Below the pieces are notes generated by a model. It was not told the origin of the DNA. It did no database searches and was given only the letters and a program-made list of their open reading frames with translations. A program made the translations under genes and the position numbers. Positions 55,740 to 63,118 of a stretch of DNA of 64,000 nucleotides are shown here, one piece after another. The stretch's first letter is position 1; each line of letters starts with the position of its first letter. This DNA is from Budvicia diplopodorum (GTDB lineage Bacteria > Pseudomonadota > Gammaproteobacteria > Enterobacterales > Enterobacteriaceae), in NCBI RefSeq assembly GCF_009800925.1, contig NZ_WOYF01000015.1:1-64000 (forward strand). The letters run 5' to 3'.

Positions 55740-56219
55740 ATGGCTACTACCCCAACCCAAATACATTTCTCACAAGACTCCCTGCTGACTCTAGCCTTTG
55801 ACGCAAGCGACGATTTCACCCAACTGGCCGGATACTGTGAACGACTGGTTGAAAATCTGGTGGAATGCCACAGCCTGCCGGAAAGACTGGCGCTGTGCAG
55901 CCGCCTGACCGCCATGCTGACGCTGCTGCAACCCGCGCTGGCCAAACCCATACCGCGCCGTCTGATCGAAAGCCTCACCGTCGATGATATTCCCGAAACG
56001 TCTCCCTGCTTTGAGCCTGAAACCGAACTGCTTTGTGACTATTGCCTCACACTGGCGCAGCTGCTGTCCGGTCGCGCATTTCTGCCGGAAATGGAGCAAT
56101 CGCTTAACGGGCTGCTGTTTGAGCTGGTGTGCTATTTTTCCGATGAGCTAAGAACGCCGCGCTTTGTACGCACGGCAACGGGAGTGAAGCTGATTGATGA
56201 GGTGCGGGGGACACGGTGA
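55740..56219 (+). CDS. Satellite/island-associated helical protein
   Basis: A 159-residue acidic, mostly helical protein starting MATTPTQIHFSQDSLL, with a good ggag site. It is in the position of genes that follow the Ash leader in P4-like elements. It has no recognised catalytic motif. The longer frame from 55575 would fuse it to the leader peptide. Function unknown. Confidence 0.65.
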   Translation: MATTPTQIHFSQDSLLTLAFDASDDFTQLAGYCERLVENLVECHSLPERLALCSRLTAMLTLLQPALAKPIPRRLIESLTVDDIPETSPCFEPETELLCDYCLTLAQLLSGRAFLPEMEQSLNGLLFELVCYFSDELRTPRFVRTATGVKLIDEVRGTR

Positions 56220-56242
56220 GACGCTGCTGAGCAATGCGACAT

Positions 56243-56265
56243 GGCCCGAGGTATCGGGCCTTTAT
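56243..56265 (+). terminator. Terminator after the satellite gene
   Basis: A 7-bp GC-rich stem (ggcccga / tcgggcc) with loop ggta is followed by tttat. The following 245 bases up to the higB operator hold no recognisable feature. Confidence 0.6.
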
Positions 56266-56511
56266 CCATCTCTCTTAAAAATGAGCCTTCTCTCTGTTTC
56301 TTGGTGATAACTTTAAATACCGGACAACAAGCTCTATCTGTGGTTAAGGCCATATCTCACCCTGTACCTGTAAATCGTAACGGGCAATTTTTCAATCTGG
56401 TTCGCAGAATGGCGACAGCCTTATTTTGCATTCACCACATCACCGGAATGCCTCCCGCAATCCCCCAGTTATCCAAATGCACCTCTGAAATAGCTGCGCC
56501 ATAATCCATAT

Positions 56512-56529
56512 TATAGGTTTACACCTATA
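56512..56529. promoter_or_regulatory. Inverted repeat before higBA
   Basis: tataggt-ttac-acctata, 33 bases before the higB start. Toxin-antitoxin operons of this type are repressed by HigA at such repeats; a HigA operator is the likely role. Confidence 0.6.
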
Positions 56530-56561
56530 TATCATTTGGGCTATATTGATAAGGGGAACCC

Positions 56562-56915
56562 ATGTGGTCTATTGAAACAACAGATACGTTTGACGACTGG
56601 TTTCGTTCGTTAAACAGCGCGAACCGGGCCAGCGTGCTGGCCGCACTGATTGTTCTGCGGGAAAAAGGTCCGATGTTGTCCAGACCTTATGCCGATACGA
56701 TCAACGGTTCCTGCTACAGCAACATGAAAGAGTTGCGCATACAAAACCGGGGGGATCCGATACGGGCTTTTTTCGCTTTCGACCCTCGTCGTACCGGCAT
56801 TCTGCTTTGCGCAGGGAACAAGGTTGGCAATGAAAAACGTTTTTACGATGAAATGCTCCCGTTGGCCGAGCGGGAGTTTACAAATTATTTGAACAACCTG
56901 AAAAAGAAGGAGTAA
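56562..56915 (+). CDS. higB: HigB-type toxin (Gp49-like)
   Basis: A 117-residue RelE/HigB-fold toxin. Typical stretches are TFDDWFRSLNSANRASVLAAL, MKELRIQNRGDPIRAFFAFDPRRTGILLCAGNK and the C-terminal FYDEMLPLAEREF. It is an mRNA interferase acting on the ribosome. The toxin-first order is the usual one for higBA. It lies four bases before the antitoxin gene. Confidence 0.9.
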   Translation: MWSIETTDTFDDWFRSLNSANRASVLAALIVLREKGPMLSRPYADTINGSCYSNMKELRIQNRGDPIRAFFAFDPRRTGILLCAGNKVGNEKRFYDEMLPLAEREFTNYLNNLKKKE

Positions 56916-56919
56916 CGCT

Positions 56920-57222
56920 ATGGGCAGAACGCTGGAACAGCTCCTTGCGGATGAAAAACCGGAAGTCGTGGCTGAAGCAGAAGTGATGGCTGCAGATATC
57001 CTGCTCAATATTCACCTTGCCGAACTGCGTGAAAAAGTGCAGAAAACGCAGGTGGAAATTGCGCAGGCACTGGGTATAAGGCAACCGACCGTCGCCGGGA
57101 TGGAAAAACCGGGCCGCGATCTGAAGCTTTCCACCCTCAAACGCTACGTTGAGGCAACAGGCGGAAAACTGCGTCTTGACGTCGAACTGCCAGATGGTTC
57201 GCACTACGGATTTGCACTGTAA
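56920..57222 (+). CDS. higA: HigA-type antitoxin (XRE helix-turn-helix)
   Basis: A 100-residue antitoxin with a helix-turn-helix in TQVEIAQALGIRQPTVAGMEK and the C-terminal strand GGKLRLDVELPDG. It neutralises HigB and represses the operon. Its stop codon lies at the edge of an integrase fragment on the opposite strand. Confidence 0.9.
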   Translation: MGRTLEQLLADEKPEVVAEAEVMAADILLNIHLAELREKVQKTQVEIAQALGIRQPTVAGMEKPGRDLKLSTLKRYVEATGGKLRLDVELPDGSHYGFAL

Positions 57223-57307
57223 ACGTCAGCGCCTTCTCCTTACCGCTAAAGCGGTATTTGAGGCGCCAGAGCTTTGAACCGTTCGGCTTAATGCGCAAGT
57301 TTATAAG
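57218..57307 (-). pseudogene. Integrase N-terminal fragment
   Basis: Thirty codons on the minus strand read INLRIKPNGSKLWRLKYRF then SGKEKALTF, the N-terminal DUF4102 segment of P4-type tyrosine recombinases. It begins and ends abruptly, so it is a remnant abutting the higA stop. The remaining bases up to 57428 show nothing clear. Confidence 0.75.
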
Positions 57308-57428
57308 GTTTGCCGAGCGGCTTTGTATTACGGATGGCTGTATCGGTGAAAGCATTATCGAACTATTGCGATTACCGGGCCTTCTGGTTCGGGAAATCGA
57401 CCTTAAGTCCGCTCACCGCCAGCACGAT

Positions 57429-58445
57429 CTACATGGTTTTCGATGACTGTCGCGCCAGTAGTGTGATGATAAAAAAGCCACCAAGCCCGGCAGTAATGAT
57501 GCCAACGGGGAGTTCCTGATCCTCAATAAGGGTGCGGCTAATAATGTCACCCCCGCAAAGTAATACGGCACCCAACAGCGCGGACAGAGGAATAAGCAAA
57601 AGGTGCCTGACGCCTGCAATATATCTCGCAACATGCGGCACCATCAGACCGACGAAGCCGATAACGCCGGTGAGTGATACCAGACATGACGTAGCCAGCG
57701 CGCAGCAAATAAACGTTTCTGTTCTCAGTCTTGAAACATTGATGCCCAGTGACAGCGCTGTTTGTTCCCCCGCCAGTAACCCATCAAGCGCGCGCCAGCG
57801 CGTGGTAACAAAACCGCCCAGCAGCAGTAGACTCATCAGCGGGATTGCCAGGTTGTCCCAGCGTGCCAGACCAAGACCACCCAGCGACCAGAAGATGACT
57901 GAGCTGGCCGCCCGCTGATCGCCTGAAAACACCAGATAGCTGGTCAGGGCGCTGAACAAAAAAGAAACAGACAGGCCGCAAATAATCAGTTGCTCTGCAC
58001 GACGGGAGGCACCGAGATGAAAAAGTATCAGCACAGCGAGGGCCGACATAATCCCGCCAGCAAAAGCAGACAAGGGCAGCGTGAGTTCGCCGAGTCCCTC
58101 GCCAAAACGGGTGATCACCAATACGGCTCCGGCTGAGGCGCCAGAAGAGAGCCCAAACAGAAAGGGATCGGCCAGTTCGTTTCGGGTGGTGGTCTGTAAT
58201 AGCACACCAACGACGGCTAGGCCTGCACCGGTAAGCGCAGCGAGAACCGCTCTGGGGAAACGTAACTGGATGACTATCGTCTTCATCATTTCTGATACCG
58301 GGTCACTGCTTAAATTCAGTGAGGCAATAACCTGCGCAGGGCTTAGCGGCAGTGCGCCAAGAACCAAACTCCAGAACATCAGGCCTCCCAGAAAAAGCGC
58401 GATACAACCCATAAGCAAGGCATAGCGTTTTCCAGCCAGACTCAT
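57429..58445 (-). CDS. FecCD-family ABC permease
   Basis: A 338-residue permease with about ten membrane helices. FecCD/BtuC family motifs are GAGLAVVGVLLQTTTRNELADPFLFGLSSGA, the ATPase-contact loop SLGINVSRLRTE and GFVGLMVPHVAR. It overlaps the binding-protein gene by four bases and is the last of three genes. It should import an iron-siderophore, haem-like, cobalamin or oxyanion-metal ligand. Confidence 0.92.
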   Translation of the reverse strand: MSLAGKRYALLMGCIALFLGGLMFWSLVLGALPLSPAQVIASLNLSSDPVSEMMKTIVIQLRFPRAVLAALTGAGLAVVGVLLQTTTRNELADPFLFGLSSGASAGAVLVITRFGEGLGELTLPLSAFAGGIMSALAVLILFHLGASRRAEQLIICGLSVSFLFSALTSYLVFSGDQRAASSVIFWSLGGLGLARWDNLAIPLMSLLLLGGFVTTRWRALDGLLAGEQTALSLGINVSRLRTETFICCALATSCLVSLTGVIGFVGLMVPHVARYIAGVRHLLLIPLSALLGAVLLCGGDIISRTLIEDQELPVGIITAGLGGFFIITLLARQSSKTM

Positions 58446-59392
58446 GACCGATCTCCGCCATACATGGCATATGCCAGCTTTTCTACTGCGACAATGTTTG
58501 CAGGCCCGGGCGTAAGCTCCGCGTACTGGAGTTTGAGGTATCTCCGCTGTTTAACCGCCGACGTTAACTTCATCAGTGGGTGTGATTCAAGAAAACGGCG
58601 TAACGTCTCTGCATCGCTACCGTTTTGATAATCCAGCAAAATAATAAAATCCGGATTTGCCGCCGCCACAGCCTCCCATGAGGCGCTGGTCCAACTGGCT
58701 TCCAGTGAATCCATGATGTTTTGGCCGCCGGCAGCTTCAATAATGGCCGTGGGCATGGCGTATTTACCGCTGGTAAACGGTTTGTCTTCACCAGAATCAT
58801 AGATGAAGACCTTCAACGGGCTGGACTCTACCGCTCGCTGAGGTAATGCCATCAGTCTGCGTTTCCATTCATCGATTAGCGCCAGTGCTTCCTTTTCTTT
58901 ACCAAAGATTTTCCCCAACGTGTGCTGGTCGTTATAAAGCAAATCCATGCTGGCTTTGGGGGGCTTCACGCCGGCAAATATGCAGCTTTCGCTCAGCACA
59001 AAAGTAGAAATTCCATACGGGCTGAGTTTTTCCGGTGTGACATCGCCCCCGACTTTCATTCCGTAATTCCAGCCAGCAAAGAAAAAGTCGGTATTCGCCG
59101 CCAGAAGGGTTTCCAGCGAGGGATATTTGGGGGCAAGTTCAGGGATCTGGCCCATTTTTTTTTGAAATTCCGGCGTCATCTTGTACCAGCCGGTGATACC
59201 GGTCAGGCCGACAATTCTGTTCTGGAGATTCAGGGCAAAGGCCATCTCTGCCATATTGATATCGTGAATAACCGCCCGTTGAGGTGGCTGCTTAAACGTC
59301 ACTGGGTGACCACAGCTATTGATGGTGACGGGAAAATCCGCGGCGAGGGCAGAGAAGCCGATCAGCGTAAGAAATAAGCATAAGTTTTTCAT
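58442..59392 (-). CDS. Periplasmic metal-chelate binding protein
   Basis: A 316-residue FecB/BtuF-like binding protein with signal peptide MKNLCLFLTLIGFSALA. Lobe features are PPQRAVIHDINMAEMAFAL, ANTDFFFAGWNYGMKVG, and ANPDFIILLDYQNG. One Cys pair (NSCGHP and ESCIFAG) may form a disulphide. It shares one base with the ATPase gene. The ligand is unknown. Confidence 0.9.
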   Translation of the reverse strand: MKNLCLFLTLIGFSALAADFPVTINSCGHPVTFKQPPQRAVIHDINMAEMAFALNLQNRIVGLTGITGWYKMTPEFQKKMGQIPELAPKYPSLETLLAANTDFFFAGWNYGMKVGGDVTPEKLSPYGISTFVLSESCIFAGVKPPKASMDLLYNDQHTLGKIFGKEKEALALIDEWKRRLMALPQRAVESSPLKVFIYDSGEDKPFTSGKYAMPTAIIEAAGGQNIMDSLEASWTSASWEAVAAANPDFIILLDYQNGSDAETLRRFLESHPLMKLTSAVKQRRYLKLQYAELTPGPANIVAVEKLAYAMYGGDRS

Positions 59393-60198
59393 TAATAAGC
59401 CGTTGCCTCTATCATTTCAACAGAAGGGATCTCGAATATTTTCAATATCTTGCCATTTTCAGGATGTGAGACATCGACGCTTGTCATACCGAATACCGGG
59501 AAGAGAATGCCGCTATGCAGGGCACGATCCGGGATGTCACAGATAACCTGTTTGCCCTTACACAATACGAGCACCTTGTCTGCAAATGCCTGAGCCAATT
59601 GCAGATCGTGCAGTACGGCAACAACGGCAATGCCTCTACTTTTCACGACCGACAGCAGTTCGACGCGACCGGATGGGTCAAGATGATTTGTCAGCTCATC
59701 GAGCAGCAGAAGTGATGGCATTTGTGCCAGCGCCCGTGCCAAAGCGGCCCGTTGGCGTTGACCACCGGATAGCTGGCTGAGAGGACGGTGCTTAAATGCC
59801 TGCACTCCCGTATCTTCAATTGCCGCATGGATTATTTGTTGCTCTTTGACCGGTGAGAGCTTGCCCGCGTGAGGTAACCGACCTAACGCAACATAATCTT
59901 CAAGGGTCAATCGAAAATCAGGAACGTCTGTCTGTGAAAGAAAGGCTATCTGTCTGGCTCGTTCCCGGGCCGGGAGAGTATTAAGTGGTTGTCCATTAAG
60001 GTTGATATCACCCAGATCATGAGACTGTTGCCGAATAATGGTGTGCAGCAAGCTGGATTTGCCACTGCCGTTTGGGCCAACGACTGCCAACGTTTCACCT
60101 TGATTTACGGTGAAAGTGATATGGCCCAGTATCTGCTCGTTACGCCGGGAGAGAAGGGTAACGTCGGTGAGACTGAGTGTTACAGGCGTAGACGTCAT
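59392..60198 (-). CDS. FecE-type ABC ATPase
   Basis: A 268-residue ATPase with Walker A GPNGSGKSS, signature LSGGQRQR, Walker B LLLLDELT and H-loop VLHDLQLA, in the family of siderophore/cobalamin importers. It is the first gene of a three-gene operon (ATPase, binding protein, permease), with an aggatg site. An 18-bp palindrome lies 17 bases before its start codon. Confidence 0.93.
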   Translation of the reverse strand: MTSTPVTLSLTDVTLLSRRNEQILGHITFTVNQGETLAVVGPNGSGKSSLLHTIIRQQSHDLGDINLNGQPLNTLPARERARQIAFLSQTDVPDFRLTLEDYVALGRLPHAGKLSPVKEQQIIHAAIEDTGVQAFKHRPLSQLSGGQRQRAALARALAQMPSLLLLDELTNHLDPSGRVELLSVVKSRGIAVVAVLHDLQLAQAFADKVLVLCKGKQVICDIPDRALHSGILFPVFGMTSVDVSHPENGKILKIFEIPSVEMIEATAY

Positions 60199-60215
60199 TA
60201 TTCATCCTTTTATTG

Positions 60216-60233
60216 GTTATGTTATAACATAAC
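60216..60233. promoter_or_regulatory. 18-bp perfect palindrome before the ABC operon
   Basis: gttatgtta followed by taacataac. The sequence is a perfect palindrome placed in the leader or promoter of the metal-chelate ABC operon. The half-site atgtta recalls Zur operators, but the half-site spacing is several bases shorter than in the Zur consensus, so the regulator is unknown. Confidence 0.7.
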
Positions 60234-60348
60234 TTAATGTAGCATGGATGTATGACATGAGGAAGTGCACTGTTCTGACTGAAGATATATCCGTTGGACA
60301 GAGTGTAGTAGCTCTCATTTGATCTGACACTTCATAATCAGGAAAAGC

Positions 60349-60643
60349 GTAGCGCTTAGTGTGCCATGCAGTAGCGAGGTGCTTAAACGTGCGGGTTTCA
60401 TCAACGGTGGTTTTGTCCGGCTGGCGCAACTGAGAAGGGCAGATACCGGATGCCAGCAGCTTACGCCAACGGATAAGCATCAAAGGCCAGACGATTTTCT
60501 TTACCGCCAAAGCGATAGCGGAAATACCATAGCTTAGCGCCGCTGGTGGATATCGTCAGATACAAACCTTGCGAATCGGTAAGCTTGTATGATTTTTCGA
60601 GGGGTTTTGGAGAACGAATTTTACTGTCGGTAAGTAGGGTCAT
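60349..60643 (-). pseudogene. P4-type integrase, truncated and frameshifted
   Basis: The gene begins MTLLTDSKIRSPKPLEKSYK at 60643, a P4-type integrase N-terminus, continues through LYLTISTSGAKLWYFRYRF, then leaves frame near 60470. The next segment, ASGICPSQLRQPDK then TFKHLATAWHTKRYA, follows in another frame and ends at about 60349. The catalytic C-terminal half is gone. It lies about 160 bases from a tRNA-Phe 3'-end remnant, the normal arrangement of an integrase beside its attachment site. Confidence 0.82.
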
Positions 60644-60804
60644 TTGACGGTCACTCCGGTCATCGAACTGAACGACCCGCAATTTGACCCCAAATTTTTC
60701 CGATACCAAGGGATAAATGAAAATGTACCGGGAAAGGTTTTTACGCTAACCTGTTGAATTTATAACACCTATGGATTCACAGAAAAGCATAGAAACAGGA
60801 AAGA

Positions 60805-60830
60805 TGGTGCCGGACTCGGAATCAAATCCA
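60805..60830 (-). other. Degenerate tRNA-Phe 3' end, attachment-site remnant
   Basis: On the minus strand the sequence gattccgagtccggcacca matches the T-arm and acceptor end of enterobacterial tRNA-Phe (gattccgagtccgggcacca) with one G missing. Only the 3' end is present, as expected for an att half left by integration into a tRNA gene. The integrase remnant starts about 160 bases further on in the same direction. Confidence 0.7.
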
Positions 60831-60964
60831 CGATTAACCCACTGTTTATTATTGGTTTCATTAAGAAATTATTGAAACAGCGCCCCCACTAAGGCCCCCA
60901 TATCAAAAGGCTTTATTTTTGTGATGGTTATCACGAAAAATCATCATTTTAGCGCATGGCCGCG

Positions 60965-61047
60965 CCGTTATGTGTGGAGTTAAGTCCACACATAACGGTT
61001 CGAGGTCCACATATAGTGTGTAAGACTCCACATATAACGGGTTCTAA
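60965..61047. repeat. 21-bp iterons plus one inverted copy
   Basis: Three direct copies start at 60985, 61006 and 61027, spaced exactly 21 bases (two helical turns), with core tccaca(c/t)ata(a/g). A fourth copy is inverted at 60965-60978 and forms a 14-bp-arm hairpin with the first (ccgttatgtgtgga / tccacacataacgg). The array ends 45 bases before a small ORF and the HEPN-like gene. It could be an operator array or recombinase arm sites. Confidence 0.82.
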
Positions 61048-61091
61048 AAATGGCACGTTATCTCCAATGGTAAGATACAATTGTGATAATT

Positions 61092-61199
61092 ATGCCATTT
61101 GAGCAGGCTACGGCTGATTTAGATAATTATTCAAAAGTCGCTTCTGAATGGACAGAGTTGAAAATTATTAATCCACCATACCCAATATTGAATAGCTAA
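61092..61199 (+). CDS. Small ORF (35 residues) before the HEPN-like gene
   Basis: The frame reads MPFEQATADLDNYSKVASEW and ends ...PPYPILNS. It stops nine bases before the HEPN-like start, and the aagg site for that gene overlaps its stop. It is acidic and could be a small antitoxin-like partner or a truncated gene end. No family recognised. Confidence 0.4.
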   Translation: MPFEQATADLDNYSKVASEWTELKIINPPYPILNS

Positions 61200-61208
61200 G
61201 GTAATTTG

Positions 61209-61913
61209 ATGATCAAGATTGAAATACTATCAGTTCGTAATCCTCAATGGGTGAATGATGAGCATAATGCTATCAATTGCCTGATTAGAACGAATACACT
61301 TCGTCAGGAAGTACTATTTACTGCCTCTCCGTATGACCCTGAACCTCACGGGCGTGAAATCTTTACCAGATGTGTTGCTGGTGAGTATGGTGAAATTGCC
61401 TCAATAGAGCCAAAATCTCCGCAACAGTCATTACCGCCACTGAGCCTTCCCGTGAAGTACCACCGCCTGAAAAAGTTTCTTTTGGAGGCTAATAAAGAGA
61501 ATAGCCGTAAGTCTTTTCGTAGCGTTGTCATTGTTTGGGGCTCAATGCTTGATAATCTTCTTGATGAGATGTTGGAATTTGAGGCATTGAGAACGGTTGC
61601 TCTGGGAAATAATGCGGGAAAACCCCCAAAGACTTTCAGTGCACGGATTGATCAGGCTTTTAACGTAGGTTTAATTGATCAGCAAGAGGCGGAAAAATGC
61701 CATCGCATCAGACAGGTACGTAATGAAGTCGCACATGAATGGGATTTGTCTCTGGCAACGAAGAATCTTTTGCCAAGCCTCAGGGCACTTTATGAGGCGG
61801 ATCACTCGGACTTACTGGTCTTTCACGAGGATTTAGAGTTTCTCTTACAGCAAGTGTATAGCTCCTCTTGCGCGATGCTGATGATGAGATTTTTCGACAG
61901 ACTGGGAGAGTGA
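61209..61913 (+). CDS. MltR/HEPN-like protein
   Basis: A 234-residue protein. The C-terminal half is helical and resembles the MltR-type HEPN fold. RQVRNEVAHEW contains R171-x4-H176, the motif of HEPN ribonucleases, and VIVWGSMLDNLLDEML is the preceding helix as in MltR. The N-terminal 90 residues are a separate, beta-rich region of unknown role. It is preceded by a small ORF and by 21-bp iterons. HEPN proteins are common RNA-cutting toxins in defence islands; a purely regulatory MltR role is the alternative. The ATG at 61209 is chosen over the TTG one codon before. Confidence 0.65.
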   Translation: MIKIEILSVRNPQWVNDEHNAINCLIRTNTLRQEVLFTASPYDPEPHGREIFTRCVAGEYGEIASIEPKSPQQSLPPLSLPVKYHRLKKFLLEANKENSRKSFRSVVIVWGSMLDNLLDEMLEFEALRTVALGNNAGKPPKTFSARIDQAFNVGLIDQQEAEKCHRIRQVRNEVAHEWDLSLATKNLLPSLRALYEADHSDLLVFHEDLEFLLQQVYSSSCAMLMMRFFDRLGE

Positions 61914-61985
61914 GAGCAAAATTTTTTAGTTTATTTCCCCAAATCTATAGTCCTTCGTCGCAAAACGGCGGATTGTTTCTCTGTT

Positions 61986-62170
61986 AGTTTAATTTTTCTC
62001 AAACCTGAAGTTGATATGTTGGCTCAGGGGTTTTGAGATAATGACTCACATTCCTTCATCATAATGCATAGATTACATTGATATTTTTTCTATACTTTCG
62101 AGATATTGTCATACATCAGTTGAGATAACTAGACATCATGGCTCAATTTAATGACCTTGACCCGAGGTCG
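61986..62170 (+). repeat. Dispersed repeat, copy B
   Basis: Aligns with 40590-40790 (copy A), including tatactttcgagat, gttgagataact and the gene start atggctcaatttaatga. The frame from 62139 shares only MAQFN with copy A before diverging, and stops at 62273 (44 codons). It is another truncated copy of the same gene start. The rest of the 310-base gap after the HEPN gene shows no other feature. Confidence 0.75.
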
Positions 62171-62224
62171 TCTGCAACAAGCGTAAAAACACAACGCCCT
62201 TGTTTATTCCATTTGGTTAGCTTT

Positions 62225-62347
62225 TTAAATGGACACAAAGGTCATGCTTTTGTGGTTTTTGTGTCTACTTAATTTGCGAATTTGTTTCTGAGTTTCCCGA
62301 AGTTCCTGCCGCTGTGCTTCTGTCTGGTAGTAATCGAAGATACTCAT
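62225..62347 (-). CDS. 40-codon ORF overlapping the DUF6088 gene
   Basis: The ATG overlaps the DUF6088 stop as ATGA. The frame reads MSIFDYYQTEAQRQELRETQ, then KQIRKLSRHKNHK, and stops after 40 codons near repeat B. In DUF6088 modules a nucleotidyltransferase gene usually follows at this place, so this may be a stub left by deletion. Too short to assign. Confidence 0.4.
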   Translation of the reverse strand: MSIFDYYQTEAQRQELRETQKQIRKLSRHKNHKSMTFVSI

Positions 62348-62964
62348 CAGATCGCCTGCTGCAAATGTTCAAGCTGTGAACGCCATGTTTGAAGTGCCGG
62401 TTCATTGATTAATTTTGCCGTGACGTGACGCGCTTCACCGGATGAAAGGTTCAGCCGACTGAAAGCGGTTTTCAGCACTTCCGGGCGAGTATGCTCCTCA
62501 TTAAGCGTCAACAAACCGCGCAACAACTCACCTTCTGGCTGGTTCAGCCATTTTAACCGGCTTGCCGATTTATGCTGAATACGGACAATTTCATTGCCAA
62601 CCCTGAATTCACGCGTCGGCCCGCTCGACCAGTAAACGCGCTTCACCGGTGCCTGAGTTTGCATACCAAGCCGATACGCAGCTTCCAGCCCCTGTAGCGC
62701 GATTTTATAGCCGCGTTCTTTTGCCCAGACAACCGCGATTTTTTCTGCGCTCGTCACTACCCTGATAGAAGGAATGCTTTTCAGCGGCTTTGGTCGGGCA
62801 TAGAACCCGCGTTCTACCCGAACAATCAGCCCCTCTTTAGCCAGACGGCTCAAAGCCTGTTGCACAGAGGCACGGCTTCCCAGCGGGTAAAATCCACTGA
62901 TGGAAAACGGTACGCCGCGCTTCATGCGGTGAACCCGTTGGCGGGCCAGGGCGGTAACAGACAT
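62347..62964 (-). CDS. DUF6088 (AbiEi-like) antitoxin-type protein
   Basis: A 205-residue protein with an N-terminal winged helix (RMKRGVPFSISGFYPLGSRASVQQALSRLAKEGLIVRVERGFY) and an AbiEi-like core (IALQGLEAAYRLGM, VKRVYWSSGPTREFRVGN). DUF6088 genes normally precede an AbiEii-type toxin; here only a 40-codon ORF follows. It may be an orphan antitoxin. Confidence 0.82.
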   Translation of the reverse strand: MSVTALARQRVHRMKRGVPFSISGFYPLGSRASVQQALSRLAKEGLIVRVERGFYARPKPLKSIPSIRVVTSAEKIAVVWAKERGYKIALQGLEAAYRLGMQTQAPVKRVYWSSGPTREFRVGNEIVRIQHKSASRLKWLNQPEGELLRGLLTLNEEHTRPEVLKTAFSRLNLSSGEARHVTAKLINEPALQTWRSQLEHLQQAI

Positions 62965-63074
62965 CGATTCTCCTGTACTGACGTTTTATTTCAATGTGAT
63001 TTCATTTTAGACCATATTTAATAAGTTATACAAGCGTATTAATGTCAGCAAAAATATATCTAGATTGATAGATT

Positions 63075-63106
63075 TAATAACAAGGCCACTATCCATAGTG
63101 ACCTTG
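63075..63106 (-). terminator. Terminator of the OLD-family nuclease gene
   Basis: A 12-bp stem (caaggtcactat / atagtggccttg on the minus strand, one G-U pair) with a two-base loop is followed by ttatta. It begins 13 bases after the stop codon. Confidence 0.65.
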
Positions 63107-63118
63107 TCGGTTTCTGTA

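Noticed and set aside
60216-60233. Palindrome read as a Zur box
   Set aside because: The half-site atgtta is similar, but the Zur consensus separates its half-sites by several more bases, so a Zur dimer would not fit.
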